Both the position numbers and the translations under genes were made by a program. This document shows, piece after piece, positions 53,011-62,659 of a stretch of 64,000 nt of DNA. The notes under the pieces are model-generated. The model was not told the DNA's origin, made no database searches, and worked only from the letters and a program-made list of their open reading frames with translations. The stretch's first letter is position 1. Each line of letters begins with the position of its first letter. Source of the DNA: an uncultured Clostridia bacterium (lineage in GTDB: Bacteria; Bacillota; Clostridia; Christensenellales; UBA1242); assembly GCA_934746645.1 (NCBI GenBank), contig CAKVFE010000003.1, positions 95,900-159,899 of the forward strand, read 5' to 3'.

Positions 53011-54312
53011 ATGTTTAAATATAAAAATGTACTTATCTATGGATATTCTAAATCTGGAAAAGCTGTAGAGCGTATTTTGATAAATATGGAAGTTAATTAT
53101 AAAATTTATGATGATAATATGCGTCTTGATGGTGGAAAGTATTTATCAAAACTTCCTAAAAAAGAAATAGTAAAGTTTGACTTAATAGTTATTTCGCCAG
53201 CTGTTTCTATATACAACAAACTTATTAAATATGCCGAAAGTGAAGGTATTAGAGTTATATCCGAACTAGAATTTGGCTATCTAGTATGTCCATATCCTAT
53301 CATTGCAGTAACAGGAACTAATGGAAAGACTACTGTGGTTAAACTTTTGGAACATTGTTTTGATAGTGCAGGATATAAAGTAAAAGCATTGGGTAATGTT
53401 GGAGAACCACTTAGCGAAATAGTAAAATATGAAAAACTTGATTTTGCTATTGTTGAAGTAAGTTCATTTCAGCTTGAAGCTACTTATAAATTTAAGCCTT
53501 ATATTGGTGTATTGTTAAATATTGATGAAGACCATTTGGACAGGCATAAAACATTTGCAAATTATCTTAATTTAAAATTGGGATTATTTAAAAATTGTAA
53601 TAATGAAAATTATGCTGTTTTAGGTAATCAAAAAGAGATACTTAACAATTTTGACAATGAAACTGTTAATACTGTTGTTTTAAACAAAGATTGTAAGATT
53701 GACAATGGTGTAGTGTGCTATAATGACGAACAACTATTTGAAGTATCCCAACTCAATGATTTTACTTTTATGGACAATATTTTGGCAGTAATTAGTGTAT
53801 TAAAAATAGTAGGGTTAGAAAATGAAAAGATACTTATGGGTATCAATACTTTTGTTGGCTTAGAGCATAGGCTCGAATATGTTGATACTGTAGGAGATAA
53901 TATATTCTATAACGATAGTAAAGCTACCAATCCACATTCTACTATTAATGCTGTGATGAAACTAAAACAATATGACAATATAACATTGTTGTTGGGTGGA
54001 CAAGATAAAGATTTTGATTTTAATCGCTTGATAGAAAAATTGCCAAGCAATGTCCATAATATTGTTTGTTTTGGCAAGTGTAGAAAGAAAATCTTTAAAT
54101 GTATAAAAGATAAAACAAAAGCATATTTACAGACAGATTTAAAAAGTGCAGTAGTATTGGCTAACCAAATAACAAAAAATGGTGTGATATTATTGTCACC
54201 AGCGTGTGCAAGTTTTGATGAATTTAAAGGTTATGCAGAGCGTGGTAAATATTTTAAAAACATTGTTTCAGCCTTAAAACAATCAACCAATTTAAAGGAA
54301 ATAGTATGTTAA
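53011..54312 (+). CDS. murD: UDP-MurNAc-L-alanine:D-glutamate ligase
   Basis: 433 residues. Nucleotide motif GTNGKTTVVKL (about 98-108), EVSSFQLE, LNIDEDHLDRH and YNDSKATNPHST are the Mur-ligase signatures, the last two typical of MurD. It adds D-Glu to UDP-MurNAc-Ala in the cytoplasm. AAGGAG before the ATG. It overlaps ftsW by 7 bases. Confidence 0.95.
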   Translation: MFKYKNVLIYGYSKSGKAVERILINMEVNYKIYDDNMRLDGGKYLSKLPKKEIVKFDLIVISPAVSIYNKLIKYAESEGIRVISELEFGYLVCPYPIIAVTGTNGKTTVVKLLEHCFDSAGYKVKALGNVGEPLSEIVKYEKLDFAIVEVSSFQLEATYKFKPYIGVLLNIDEDHLDRHKTFANYLNLKLGLFKNCNNENYAVLGNQKEILNNFDNETVNTVVLNKDCKIDNGVVCYNDEQLFEVSQLNDFTFMDNILAVISVLKIVGLENEKILMGINTFVGLEHRLEYVDTVGDNIFYNDSKATNPHSTINAVMKLKQYDNITLLLGGQDKDFDFNRLIEKLPSNVHNIVCFGKCRKKIFKCIKDKTKAYLQTDLKSAVVLANQITKNGVILLSPACASFDEFKGYAERGKYFKNIVSALKQSTNLKEIVC

Positions 54313-55454
54313 AAACTTTAAAGAAAAATTGGGTATTAATAAGTTTAGTGTTTTTGCTTATAGCACTAGGAATGTTGTTTATTTATAGTGCTTCATCATA
54401 TAGTTCGGGCATAAAATATGATGATAGTTTTTATTTTGTAAAAAAACAACTTTTAGGTTTTGGTATGGGACTAGTTGTAATGTTGTTTTTTACAATGTTT
54501 GACTATCACAAATTTGTAAAACTTAGATGGGTGGTTGTTGGTATATACATATCGCTTTTGCTACTAGTTTTTATACCAGGTATTGGTAGAAGTAATTATG
54601 GTGCTAATAGATGGATAACAATAGGTGGTATAAGTTTACAAAGTAGTGAAGTCGCTAAATTTGGATTTGTAATTTTTTCAGCTTGTTATCTTTCTAAAAA
54701 TTATAAAAAGATGAAAACCTTTTGGGGTACAATCCCACTTATTGCTGTGGGTGGTATATCTTGTTTGCTTATCTTATTAGAACCTAATTTAAGTGTAACA
54801 TTGTGTCTTGGCACAGTAATGCTTATTATGCTATTGATTGGTGGTATGCAATTTAAACACTTTTTGTTTATATTAGTGCCAGCATTATGTTTGGTACCAA
54901 TACTAATAATTATCGAACCGTATCGTCTTCAAAGATTGGTTGCGTTTATAGACCCATGGGCAAGTCCTAAAGAAGAAGGATTTCAACTTATTCAGAGCCT
55001 TTATGCTTTAGGTAGTGGTGGATTATTTGGAGTGGGATTGTTTAATTCTAGACAAAAATATTTGTTTTTACCATTTAGCGAATCAGATTTTATCTTTAGT
55101 ATCATTGGAGAAGAATTGGGATTTGTTGGTTGCATAATGATAATTGTTATTTATGCCATCGTTATTTGGAAAGGTGTTAAGATAGCATATAGTGCTAGTG
55201 ATAGACTTGGGTGTTATATGGCAGGTGGAATAACAAGTGTTATTGGCGTACAGTTATTAATCAATATTGCAGTTGTAACAGGAAGTATCCCACCTACAGG
55301 TATACCACTACCATTTATGAGTGCAGGTGGTACAAGTCTTATGGTGTTTATGGGTGCTGTGGGTATTTTGCTTAATATATCCAGAAAAGAAAACCAAACA
55401 GTACATAGTGTATTTAATAAAAAACATAGCAGTTTAGTTAAAGGTAGAGCGTAA
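54306..55454 (+). CDS. ftsW: SEDS peptidoglycan glycosyltransferase FtsW/SpoVE
   Basis: 382 residues, ten membrane segments. SEDS hallmarks: GANRWITIGGISLQSSEVAKF near 97-117, QLIQSLYALGSGGLFG near 227-242, FSIIGEELGFVG near 257-268, and TGIPLPFMSAGGTSL near 330-344. It polymerises glycan strands with the class B PBP encoded upstream. In the cluster it could be FtsW or SpoVE; sequence by eye does not separate them. Confidence 0.93.
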   Translation: MLKTLKKNWVLISLVFLLIALGMLFIYSASSYSSGIKYDDSFYFVKKQLLGFGMGLVVMLFFTMFDYHKFVKLRWVVVGIYISLLLLVFIPGIGRSNYGANRWITIGGISLQSSEVAKFGFVIFSACYLSKNYKKMKTFWGTIPLIAVGGISCLLILLEPNLSVTLCLGTVMLIMLLIGGMQFKHFLFILVPALCLVPILIIIEPYRLQRLVAFIDPWASPKEEGFQLIQSLYALGSGGLFGVGLFNSRQKYLFLPFSESDFIFSIIGEELGFVGCIMIIVIYAIVIWKGVKIAYSASDRLGCYMAGGITSVIGVQLLINIAVVTGSIPPTGIPLPFMSAGGTSLMVFMGAVGILLNISRKENQTVHSVFNKKHSSLVKGRA

Positions 55455-55513
55455 GTAACTCAATTTTTATATTTTCCATAAAATGTAATATCTACATATT
55501 GTGGGGAGAAACT

Positions 55514-56764
55514 ATGAGTACATTTTATATTAAAGGTGGAACTACTTTAAATGGTAGTGTATCTATACCTTCGGCAAAAAATGCTATTTTGCCAATTTTG
55601 GCGTGTTCGATTATGTGTGGCGATGTAGTTACTATTAAATCTATTAGTAGATTTAGTGATGTTGACTATATGGTCAAAATTCTTTCAGAGTTGGGCTGTA
55701 TAACAGAGTTCCAAGACGACAATCTAATTATTGACCCTAGACCTAGTGATAAATATTGTATACCAGAAGAATACACTAAAAAAATCAGGTCATCAATATT
55801 TATGCTAGGACCACTAGTGGCTAGATTTGGTAAGGCTAAAGTGGCATATCCGGGTGGTTGTAATATAGGAAGTAGACCTATAGATTTACATATAAAAGGA
55901 CTACAAAGTCTTAATGTAAAAATAGAAGAACGACACGGCTTTATATATTGCGAAGCTAAAAATATTGTTGGTGGGGAAGTACACTTGGATTTTCCGTCAG
56001 TAGGTGCTACTGAAAATATTATGATGGCAAGTGTATTTGGTAAGGGTACTACAAGAATATATAATGCTGCCAAAGAACCTGAGATTGAAGACTTGCAAAA
56101 TTTTATTAATGCTATGGGTGGCAAAGTTAAAGGTGCAGGGACTTCTACTATAGAAGTAGTGGGAGTTAATAAACTTGGTGGCGGAGAGTATATACCTATT
56201 AGTGACCGTATAATAGCAGGTACATATATGATTGCTTGTGCTAGTGCTGGTGGGAAAATAGAACTTAATAACACGAATTATGCACATAATACAGCATTAA
56301 TTTCTAAACTTAAACAAAGCGGTTGCAATATTAAATTAAAAAATGATACAATATATGTTGAAGTAGGACATAGATTGAAAAGTATCTCTTTATTGGAAAC
56401 TTTGCCATATCCGGGATTTCCTACTGATTTACAAAGTCAAATGTTGACATTGCAAACCATATCTAAAGGTTCAAGTATGATTATCGAAAATCTGTTTGAA
56501 ACAAGATTTAAGATATTTACCGAACTTAAAAAAATGGGTGCAGATATTATAGTAAAAGACCGTATGGCTTTTGTTAATGGTGTCAAAACTTTGTATGGAG
56601 CTAGTGTTACAGCACCGGATCTTAGAAGTGGTGCAGGACTAGTTATTGCAGGAATTTGTGCTGATGGCTATACAACTATCAATGATATTTATCATATAGA
56701 TAGAGGATATTTGAGTATAGAAAAAGATCTCAATAGTCTTGGTGCAGATATTACTAGAACATAA
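55514..56764 (+). CDS. murA: UDP-GlcNAc 1-carboxyvinyltransferase
   Basis: First committed step of peptidoglycan synthesis. 416 residues, enolpyruvate transferase fold. K22-N in SAKNAILP binds the substrate, the catalytic Cys116 lies in PGGCNIGSRPIDLH (so fosfomycin-sensitive type), and PDLRSGAGLV near the C-terminus is conserved. The ATG at 55514 has GGGGAG upstream; a TTG five codons earlier is unlikely. It takes the place where many clusters have murG. Confidence 0.95.
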   Translation: MSTFYIKGGTTLNGSVSIPSAKNAILPILACSIMCGDVVTIKSISRFSDVDYMVKILSELGCITEFQDDNLIIDPRPSDKYCIPEEYTKKIRSSIFMLGPLVARFGKAKVAYPGGCNIGSRPIDLHIKGLQSLNVKIEERHGFIYCEAKNIVGGEVHLDFPSVGATENIMMASVFGKGTTRIYNAAKEPEIEDLQNFINAMGGKVKGAGTSTIEVVGVNKLGGGEYIPISDRIIAGTYMIACASAGGKIELNNTNYAHNTALISKLKQSGCNIKLKNDTIYVEVGHRLKSISLLETLPYPGFPTDLQSQMLTLQTISKGSSMIIENLFETRFKIFTELKKMGADIIVKDRMAFVNGVKTLYGASVTAPDLRSGAGLVIAGICADGYTTINDIYHIDRGYLSIEKDLNSLGADITRT

Positions 56765-56771
56765 GGATAAT

Positions 56772-57584
56772 ATGAAAAACGCAAGGTTATTTATAATTTT
56801 AGGAGTGTTTGTTTTCCTAACAACTTTAATAATTCTTTGTAGTACAGTGTTTACTCTCAACACTATAGATTTGGGTTGGTTGTCAACCACAAAAGTATTG
56901 AGTGATAAGACTGACAAAGATATTATAGACAGCGGCGAATTTAATTTCGGCGAAAGTGTTTTTTTGTTAAAAAAAGACAAGTACAAACATAACCTTGAAA
57001 AAAATAATCCATATTTAAAAGTAATTGGATTGGAATTAAAATTTCCTAATCAATTAAAAGTTACTGTTTCTGAAAGAGAAGAATTGTATGTTATAAAAGT
57101 TGCTAATGAAAATAGCAATAGTGGATATAGCTATGTGTATTTGGATTATGACTTAAAAGTATTAAAAATCACTGATACACAAGTTGTTGCCAACCAACAA
57201 AACCCAGCTATTGTTACATTAGATGGTCTAAACTATAGTGTTAATGATTTTGAATTGGGCGAATTTATCAATACTCCAGTCAACACAACATTAAAGTCTA
57301 TTGGATATATGTTGACAAGTACTGGATATACCAATACTTTATATAAAGCACTTATAAAATCTATTGATGTTGACTACAACATTAATACAACAATTAATAT
57401 TGCTACAACTTATGGTCTTAACCTAAAATTGCTTAAAGCTGAGCAAAATACATCTCAAAAAATGTTAAAAGCTTTAAGTGTGTACGAATATTATCATAAT
57501 TCACACCCAGAAATTAATGCTGGAGATATAACAGTGTTTGAAAAAAATGGTAATATAGTGGCTACTGGACCTAAAGTAGATTAG
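56772..57584 (+). CDS. ftsQ: Cell division protein FtsQ/DivIB family
   Basis: 270 residues. Short cytoplasmic start, membrane segment (about 5-28), then the FtsQ-type POTRA domain with LNTIDLGWLSTTKVLS and ELKFPNQLKVTVSEREELYVI, and a beta domain. It would scaffold FtsL/DivIC at the septum. AAGGATA precedes the ATG at 56772. Last gene of the cluster. Confidence 0.9.
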   Translation: MKNARLFIILGVFVFLTTLIILCSTVFTLNTIDLGWLSTTKVLSDKTDKDIIDSGEFNFGESVFLLKKDKYKHNLEKNNPYLKVIGLELKFPNQLKVTVSEREELYVIKVANENSNSGYSYVYLDYDLKVLKITDTQVVANQQNPAIVTLDGLNYSVNDFELGEFINTPVNTTLKSIGYMLTSTGYTNTLYKALIKSIDVDYNINTTINIATTYGLNLKLLKAEQNTSQKMLKALSVYEYYHNSHPEINAGDITVFEKNGNIVATGPKVD

Positions 57585-57590
57585 TTATTA

Positions 57591-57622
57591 AAACCTAAAC
57601 CTTTCGTTGGTTTAGGTTTTTT
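57591..57622 (+). terminator. Terminator of the division and cell-wall cluster
   Basis: Perfect 11-bp stem AAACCTAAACC (57591-57601) / GGTTTAGGTTT (57609-57619), TTTCGTT loop, T's follow. Confidence 0.92.
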
Positions 57623-57633
57623 ATTATCTTTAT

Positions 57634-57662
57634 TTGCAAAGCATAATGACATATTATATAAT
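57634..57662 (+). promoter_or_regulatory. Promoter of the unknown gene at 57681
   Basis: TTGCAA (57634-57639), 17-bp spacer, TATAAT (57657-57662). The start codon is 19 bases downstream of the -10. Confidence 0.65.
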
Positions 57663-57680
57663 GTGTTTAGGGAGTATGTT

Positions 57681-59096
57681 ATGGCGCAAACAATCAAAAG
57701 TTTAAAACAACAAATGGATAAAGTTGATATAAAAGGCTTTACTGTAAAAGATTATGGCAAAGGGGATTATGGCTATAATATTATTTATGGAACATTAGAT
57801 AATAATATAGATGTTTCTTTTAGAATGCCATACCAAAATGAAAATACAGATGTTACTAATAAGATAACCAAAATATTGGAAGACAATATAAACTTTGTTA
57901 AGTATATTAGTGCACAGCTATTACCAAAAGATTGTACTCTAGTAAAATATTATGATGGACAATATATCAATTTGTTCCATATTGGAATTGCTGTTGATGG
58001 TAGAACTATCGAATTTCCTATGTATTGGGTTTACTGGACTAAAAATCGTATTGAGCCTATTCAATATTCATTAGAACAGATAGTTGAAAATATTAAAAAA
58101 TCAATAAACAATTATTATACTAATTTTAAAATTTTACTTAATACAAAAGATTTTACATATAAAAGTCATTCGGTTGTTGATGGACTAAATAACTCTAACG
58201 AACTTGCTCTTAATTTAAAAATAATTGGCAGTGCGTTTGGGGTAGAAGATAGTTTTGTAATTAATGATTTTGAAAATTCAAATATAAAAAAGGTACTAAA
58301 ACAACAGTTAAAAATATATAAGAAAAAATCACATAATAAAAAGACTAAACCTAATAATGACCAACTTATTGATTTAAGAAATTATTCCGAACTTATTGAT
58401 GCGTTAAATAAGGAAGAAAAATTAAATAGTCAATATTATAAAAATCAAACTTTGCAAAAACAGACTGTAAGAGATGAGTTTTGTAAAACGACATTAATAC
58501 CAGTAGCTAAGAAAGTTTTTAGTGAAATTAATGCTAGATTTATAGAGTGGAGAATAGGCGAAGAAGTCCCTTGGCAAGAAATATTTAATGATGAATTTTT
58601 TGGTGACTGTGATTACAATGATATTAGAATGTTGACTTTGATGTGTAAAAGTGGTTCTACAGGTAAGTATGTTTGGGCTAACAATGTTATTACAACATCT
58701 GGAACATATATAAAAGACGAAAGAGAAAAATTATTGAAATTGGGTCAAGATGTTGACCACAATATTGATAATACTTATACGATAATTAGAGATGATGATT
58801 TAACTCTAGATGAAAATAATAATATTGTTTATAATCAAACTCCTAATAGAAACGAATTGTCAAAGAAACTTACTATAAAATATATTAAAGACAATGTAAA
58901 AAGATTGACTCATAATATAAAACTATTTAAAACCAATCAAAATAAATATATAGTTTATTCAATGCTTGCAATTTATTATAGTTTTTTATCCGATGTAGAA
59001 AAATCTAGATATTACAAAAAATTGGTAGATAAAATAAAAAGGACTAATATTAAGTTGGATAAAAAGATTGAAAGATTGTTGTTGGGTGTAAATTAA
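57681..59096 (+). CDS. Large protein of unknown function
   Basis: 471 residues, soluble, rich in Lys, Asn and Tyr. The first ~190 residues look like an alpha/beta domain (WVYWTKNRIEPIQYSLEQIVENIKKSINNYY); the middle (about 215-275) is basic and probably disordered; the end is helical. No catalytic motif or family recognised. The start is the ATG at 57681 with AGGGAG six bases ahead. Monocistronic, with its own promoter and terminator. Confidence 0.6.
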   Translation: MAQTIKSLKQQMDKVDIKGFTVKDYGKGDYGYNIIYGTLDNNIDVSFRMPYQNENTDVTNKITKILEDNINFVKYISAQLLPKDCTLVKYYDGQYINLFHIGIAVDGRTIEFPMYWVYWTKNRIEPIQYSLEQIVENIKKSINNYYTNFKILLNTKDFTYKSHSVVDGLNNSNELALNLKIIGSAFGVEDSFVINDFENSNIKKVLKQQLKIYKKKSHNKKTKPNNDQLIDLRNYSELIDALNKEEKLNSQYYKNQTLQKQTVRDEFCKTTLIPVAKKVFSEINARFIEWRIGEEVPWQEIFNDEFFGDCDYNDIRMLTLMCKSGSTGKYVWANNVITTSGTYIKDEREKLLKLGQDVDHNIDNTYTIIRDDDLTLDENNNIVYNQTPNRNELSKKLTIKYIKDNVKRLTHNIKLFKTNQNKYIVYSMLAIYYSFLSDVEKSRYYKKLVDKIKRTNIKLDKKIERLLLGVN

Positions 59097-59097
59097 C

Positions 59098-59128
59098 AAA
59101 AAACTCGTGTATTATCACGAGTTTTTTT
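59098..59128 (+). terminator. Terminator after the unknown gene
   Basis: 9-bp stem AAACTCGTG (59101-59109) / CACGAGTTT (59116-59124), 6-nt loop, A-run before and T-run after. Confidence 0.9.
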
Positions 59129-59258
59129 ATTTTTAATACAATTACATAATTAAACATATTTTCTATCATATATTTGATGTTATTTTTTTAAATTGTTTAG
59201 TCTATCAGTATTTATAATCTATATGTATGATATCAATAATCAATTAACTATCAAATTT

Positions 59259-59759
59259 TTAATATTCTTTAATAATATATTTTGTTAAGGTTGAGTCATT
59301 GATTACTTCTTGATATGTGTTGTCTACTTGATTTTTTTCGCCTTCTATGGCTACAACTTTAAATTGTGGTTTTATATAATCATCAATTTCAAATTTAACA
59401 TTATTAAGTTTATAAACATATCTAATTCTATAATTGTCAGCAGATTGTTCAAAATTTAGCACATTAATCATTGATTTTATTATATCTTCAGTTTTGTCAT
59501 CTAGTTCAAGTTCTTTGGATTCTTTAGCAATTTTTAATCCATCAATTTCTGGACTAGAGTTTTTACAATCAAATATTGTAACTACTTTGCCGTCTGTTTC
59601 GGTTTTTGTAATGCGTGCCAAAATATGTCTATTGTCCCTATGTTCATATACGGCACGATTTTGTTTATTTTCAGAAATTTTTGTGTAACCTTTGTTTTTA
59701 CAGTATTCTATAAATGGTTGTATATCACTTACTCGAATAGAATATTCGTATTCTTCCAT
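59259..59759 (-). CDS. CYTH-like domain protein
   Basis: 166 residues. The start EEYEYSIRVSD, the ILARITKTE strand, the NYRIRYVYKLNNVKFEIDDY stretch and the late KVVAIEGEK strand follow the beta-barrel layout of CYTH proteins (adenylate cyclase class IV/thiamine triphosphatase); the E-x-E-x-K signature itself is imperfect. It may hydrolyse triphosphorylated substrates. On the minus strand GGAGG precedes the ATG at 59759; a TTG four codons earlier is inside the ribosome binding site and is rejected. Confidence 0.65.
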   Translation of the reverse strand: MEEYEYSIRVSDIQPFIEYCKNKGYTKISENKQNRAVYEHRDNRHILARITKTETDGKVVTIFDCKNSSPEIDGLKIAKESKELELDDKTEDIIKSMINVLNFEQSADNYRIRYVYKLNNVKFEIDDYIKPQFKVVAIEGEKNQVDNTYQEVINDSTLTKYIIKEY

Positions 59760-59975
59760 AAATTCCTCCAATATTATTAAAATAAGTATAAGATGCTATT
59801 ACTAAAATCTAAAAACATATTATATATTATTTTTTATTGATATTATATTAAATATAGGCAAATGTAAAGTAAAAGAATTTTAAAATAATTTAAATATCCT
59901 ATATAAATATTTTGTTGAATAATGTAAATTGATAATTTTTGGCAGTAATTTTTTGTTTAATAATTTCACTTGTGT

Positions 59976-60004
59976 TTGACTATTGTAAGTTTAAATTATA
60001 TACT
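59976..60004 (+). promoter_or_regulatory. Promoter of the lgt operon
   Basis: TTGACT (59976-59981), 17-bp spacer, TATACT (59999-60004), 50 bases before the lgt ATG. The region 59772-59975 upstream is AT-rich with no gene. Confidence 0.7.
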
Positions 60005-60053
60005 CTTAATATATATTGTCAAAAGTATGACTTTAATGTAAGTAAGGATTGAT

Positions 60054-60923
60054 ATGAAAGAATATTTTAATTTTTTAGGATTTAAAATTAATACAAAGAA
60101 ATTTATGATTACTATGGGTATTCTTGCTTTAGTTATTATAGCTTTGGTATTAGTTGATAACTTAATGTTTAAAGTTAGCTGGTATGGTTTTTTAATAGGT
60201 TGTGGGTTTTTACTTGCAATAGTCATTGCTTCTGAGTTGATGCCAGAAAGAGAACTTAGAAAAGATTTGCCTTATGACTTGATATGGTGGATTTTCCCAT
60301 TGTCAATTATTGGTGCTCGTATTGCTTTTGTCGCTAATAATATCGAACTTTATGATAGTTTTTGGGAAATGTGTCAAGTATGGAATGGTGGACTATCAAT
60401 ATATGGTGGTGTAATGGGTGGAACAATAGGACTAGTTATTTGTTGTCTTATTAAAAAAGTTAATCCAATATCTGCTATGGATTGTGTTGCACCAGCATTG
60501 ATACTTTCACAAGCTATCGGTAGATGGGGCAATTTTGCTAATGCCGAAGTTTATGGTTGGCAAATTACCAATCCAGCATTGCAATGGTTCCCATTTGGTG
60601 TTAAAATTAATGGAGTTTGGCATTTGGCAAACTTCTTCTATGAAAGCGTTTTAGATTTATTGGGGTTTTTACTTTTACTACTTATTCTTAGAAAAACCAA
60701 ACAAAAGGGAGTAGTAGTTAGTAGTTATCTTACATATTATGGATTTATCAGATTCTTCTTAGAAGGATTGAGAGATGAAAGTTTTATTATGCGTATTCCG
60801 GGTACCAATATTGCGTGGAGTAGATTGGTAAGTGGTATTGTGTTTGGTATTGGAGTATGTGGTTTGATTGCTATATTAATTATAAATATGGTAAAAAAGA
60901 AAAAACTTGAAAGTAAGGAATAA
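60054..60923 (+). CDS. lgt: Prolipoprotein diacylglyceryl transferase
   Basis: Membrane enzyme attaching diacylglycerol to the lipobox cysteine, needed for the lipoprotein at 33806. 289 residues, seven to eight membrane segments. Signature GRWGNFANAEVYG (about 156-168), WNGGLSIYGGVMGG near 112-125, and YYGFIRFFLEGLRDE near 227-241. An N-terminal extension of about 35 residues with an additional hydrophobic stretch precedes the usual start of the family. AAGGATTGAT lies upstream of the ATG. Two genes follow in the operon. Confidence 0.94.
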   Translation: MKEYFNFLGFKINTKKFMITMGILALVIIALVLVDNLMFKVSWYGFLIGCGFLLAIVIASELMPERELRKDLPYDLIWWIFPLSIIGARIAFVANNIELYDSFWEMCQVWNGGLSIYGGVMGGTIGLVICCLIKKVNPISAMDCVAPALILSQAIGRWGNFANAEVYGWQITNPALQWFPFGVKINGVWHLANFFYESVLDLLGFLLLLLILRKTKQKGVVVSSYLTYYGFIRFFLEGLRDESFIMRIPGTNIAWSRLVSGIVFGIGVCGLIAILIINMVKKKKLESKE

Positions 60924-60931
60924 TTATATTA

Positions 60932-61444
60932 ATGAAAAAATTGACATTATATAATATTGTAAACTTAATATTTTTAGCAGGATTTATAACTTTGTTGTGC
61001 GTACAACGATATCTTCCATTTACAGATTTAGAAATGAAAGATTTTTGGTTTCCAGTGCTTTGTATGACTATAGGAATATCTCTTATTATTAAAGCAATAA
61101 TATTTAAAAGTGATAGTTCTACTTGGTTTGGAAGTATATTGGTGTTTAATGGGGCAGTGCTATTTGCGTCATATTATACTCCATACAATTATTTTACATT
61201 GTGGCCAACATTGTTTTCATCTGTAGCATTTGCATCATTGATGGTTGGTATATTTTTTAGAGATTGGATGCACTACAAAATTGCTTCATTTTTAGTAATA
61301 ATTAGTGTATCATTCTATTTGTATGCGTTTAAAATTATTAATTTTTGGTGGTTTTTAGGTGCGTTCTTCCTAACACTTATTGTTGCAGTATTTGTGGGTG
61401 GATTAGTTCCAGAGCGTATTTATATGAACAAAAAGGAGAAATAA
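60932..61444 (+). CDS. Integral membrane protein of unknown function
   Basis: 170 residues with about five hydrophobic segments (about 8-25, 40-60, 66-84, 90-110, 115-160 in two parts). Family not recognised. It begins 8 bases after lgt and its stop overlaps the next start (TAATG), so it is co-translated with a DivIVA-like protein; a role at the cell envelope is likely. Confidence 0.7.
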   Translation: MKKLTLYNIVNLIFLAGFITLLCVQRYLPFTDLEMKDFWFPVLCMTIGISLIIKAIIFKSDSSTWFGSILVFNGAVLFASYYTPYNYFTLWPTLFSSVAFASLMVGIFFRDWMHYKIASFLVIISVSFYLYAFKIINFWWFLGAFFLTLIVAVFVGGLVPERIYMNKKEK

Positions 61445-62445
61445 TGGCTAATTTTAATATTGATAAAAAAGGATATAATCAAGAAGAAGTTGATGATTAC
61501 ATCAACAAATTGTATTTAAAATATGAAGAAAAGTTGCGTCAACAAAAGGACAGAGTTTCTGCATTGCGTAACGAAGTTGAAACATTAAATGCAAGACTAG
61601 CCAATTATGTTGATAAAGACGAACAAATTAGTAAGGCACTTTTGTATGCTGTAGAAAAAGCTGACCAAATCGAAAATAATGCTAAAAATGTCTACAATAT
61701 GGAGATTAAGCGTATCAATGCATTGTATTCTCGTTGGGAAGACTTATTGCTAGAAGTTGAAAAGACTTGCCCAGGTGTTAATCAAAATAGATACATCAAT
61801 AGTCTTATGGAAGACTTTAAAGCAAGTATAACTGAAGTTAGTAAGACTGGTCTTACTCTTAATACAAAATCTATTAAGGAAGATTTGAAAAATAATTCTG
61901 ACCAATTTATACGCAATATTCTTAACCGTATGGATTATGTTGTCAACAGTGCTCCACAAAATGTGGTTGTTCAAAAAAGAACAAAATCCACAGCACCGAG
62001 AGTAACTGTTACACCAAAAATGCCAGAATCAAAACCAACTCCAGTAAAGACTACAACTAGAACAAAAACAACTACAGTAAAATCAGAAAATAAACAATCT
62101 AACGAACAACCAAAAAGTTATAGTTCAATTTCTTCAATAAATGAAAGATTGAAAAGACTTAATTTGATATCTAAGACAAGCCCTGTTCCTAGTGTAAAAA
62201 AGAATGAAAGTTTGGCTGATAAATTCTTAAATTCTGATGAGGATATCAAACTTAATGCTTATTCTAAAAACTTTACAAAGAAAAAATTGGAAAAGAATAA
62301 TCCTTTTATGTTTGTAGAATATCCTGAACCAAACGAAAGTGGATTTGATTTAAAAGATGCACTTAACCCAAAAGAAGATTTGGACGAAATTATGAAATCA
62401 TTTGATTTCTTTGACGGCGACGAAAAACCAAAAAAGAAAAAATAA
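61444..62445 (+). CDS. DivIVA/GpsB-like domain protein
   Basis: 333 residues. The start NFNIDKKGYNQEEVDDYINKL resembles the membrane-curvature-sensing DivIVA N-domain (F-x-x-x-x-x-GYxxxEVDxYL); a coiled coil follows (about 25-60), then a Thr-, Pro- and Lys-rich linker (about 180-225) and an acidic end. Such proteins recruit division or growth factors to curved membrane. A frame extension upstream exists but AAAAAGGAG supports the ATG at 61444. Confidence 0.8.
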   Translation: MANFNIDKKGYNQEEVDDYINKLYLKYEEKLRQQKDRVSALRNEVETLNARLANYVDKDEQISKALLYAVEKADQIENNAKNVYNMEIKRINALYSRWEDLLLEVEKTCPGVNQNRYINSLMEDFKASITEVSKTGLTLNTKSIKEDLKNNSDQFIRNILNRMDYVVNSAPQNVVVQKRTKSTAPRVTVTPKMPESKPTPVKTTTRTKTTTVKSENKQSNEQPKSYSSISSINERLKRLNLISKTSPVPSVKKNESLADKFLNSDEDIKLNAYSKNFTKKKLEKNNPFMFVEYPEPNESGFDLKDALNPKEDLDEIMKSFDFFDGDEKPKKKK

Positions 62446-62493
62446 GATTAAAGAGAACTTGAAAAGCCAATCTTTTTAAAGTTAGTAGAATAC

Positions 62494-62532
62494 AAAAAAG
62501 AACAATGTAAATCAAATGCATTGTTCTTTTTA
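62494..62532 (+). terminator. Terminator of the lgt operon
   Basis: Perfect 12-bp stem AAAAGAACAATG (62496-62507) / CATTGTTCTTTT (62519-62530), 11-nt loop. Confidence 0.88.
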
Positions 62533-62619
62533 TATTGTTTTAAAAGTTAGTGACTACGCCTACTGATTTTTTGTTTTAATTAATTGTAAAGATATTTATT
62601 GTTTAAAGCGTTATAATTA

Positions 62620-62628
62620 TGTTATAAT
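62620..62628 (+). promoter_or_regulatory. Extended -10 promoter of the second phosphatase gene
   Basis: TGTTATAAT (62620-62628); a TTGTTT at 62599-62604 with 18-bp spacing could be the -35. Start codon at 62660. Confidence 0.6.
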
Positions 62629-62659
62629 ATCTACGCATTAAATTTTGCAAAGGACAAAT

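Noticed and set aside
55666..56274. Long minus-strand open frame (about 200 codons) inside murA
   Set aside because: Lies wholly antisense to a clear murA, has no ribosome binding site and no recognisable domain; it arises from the codon bias of the sense gene.
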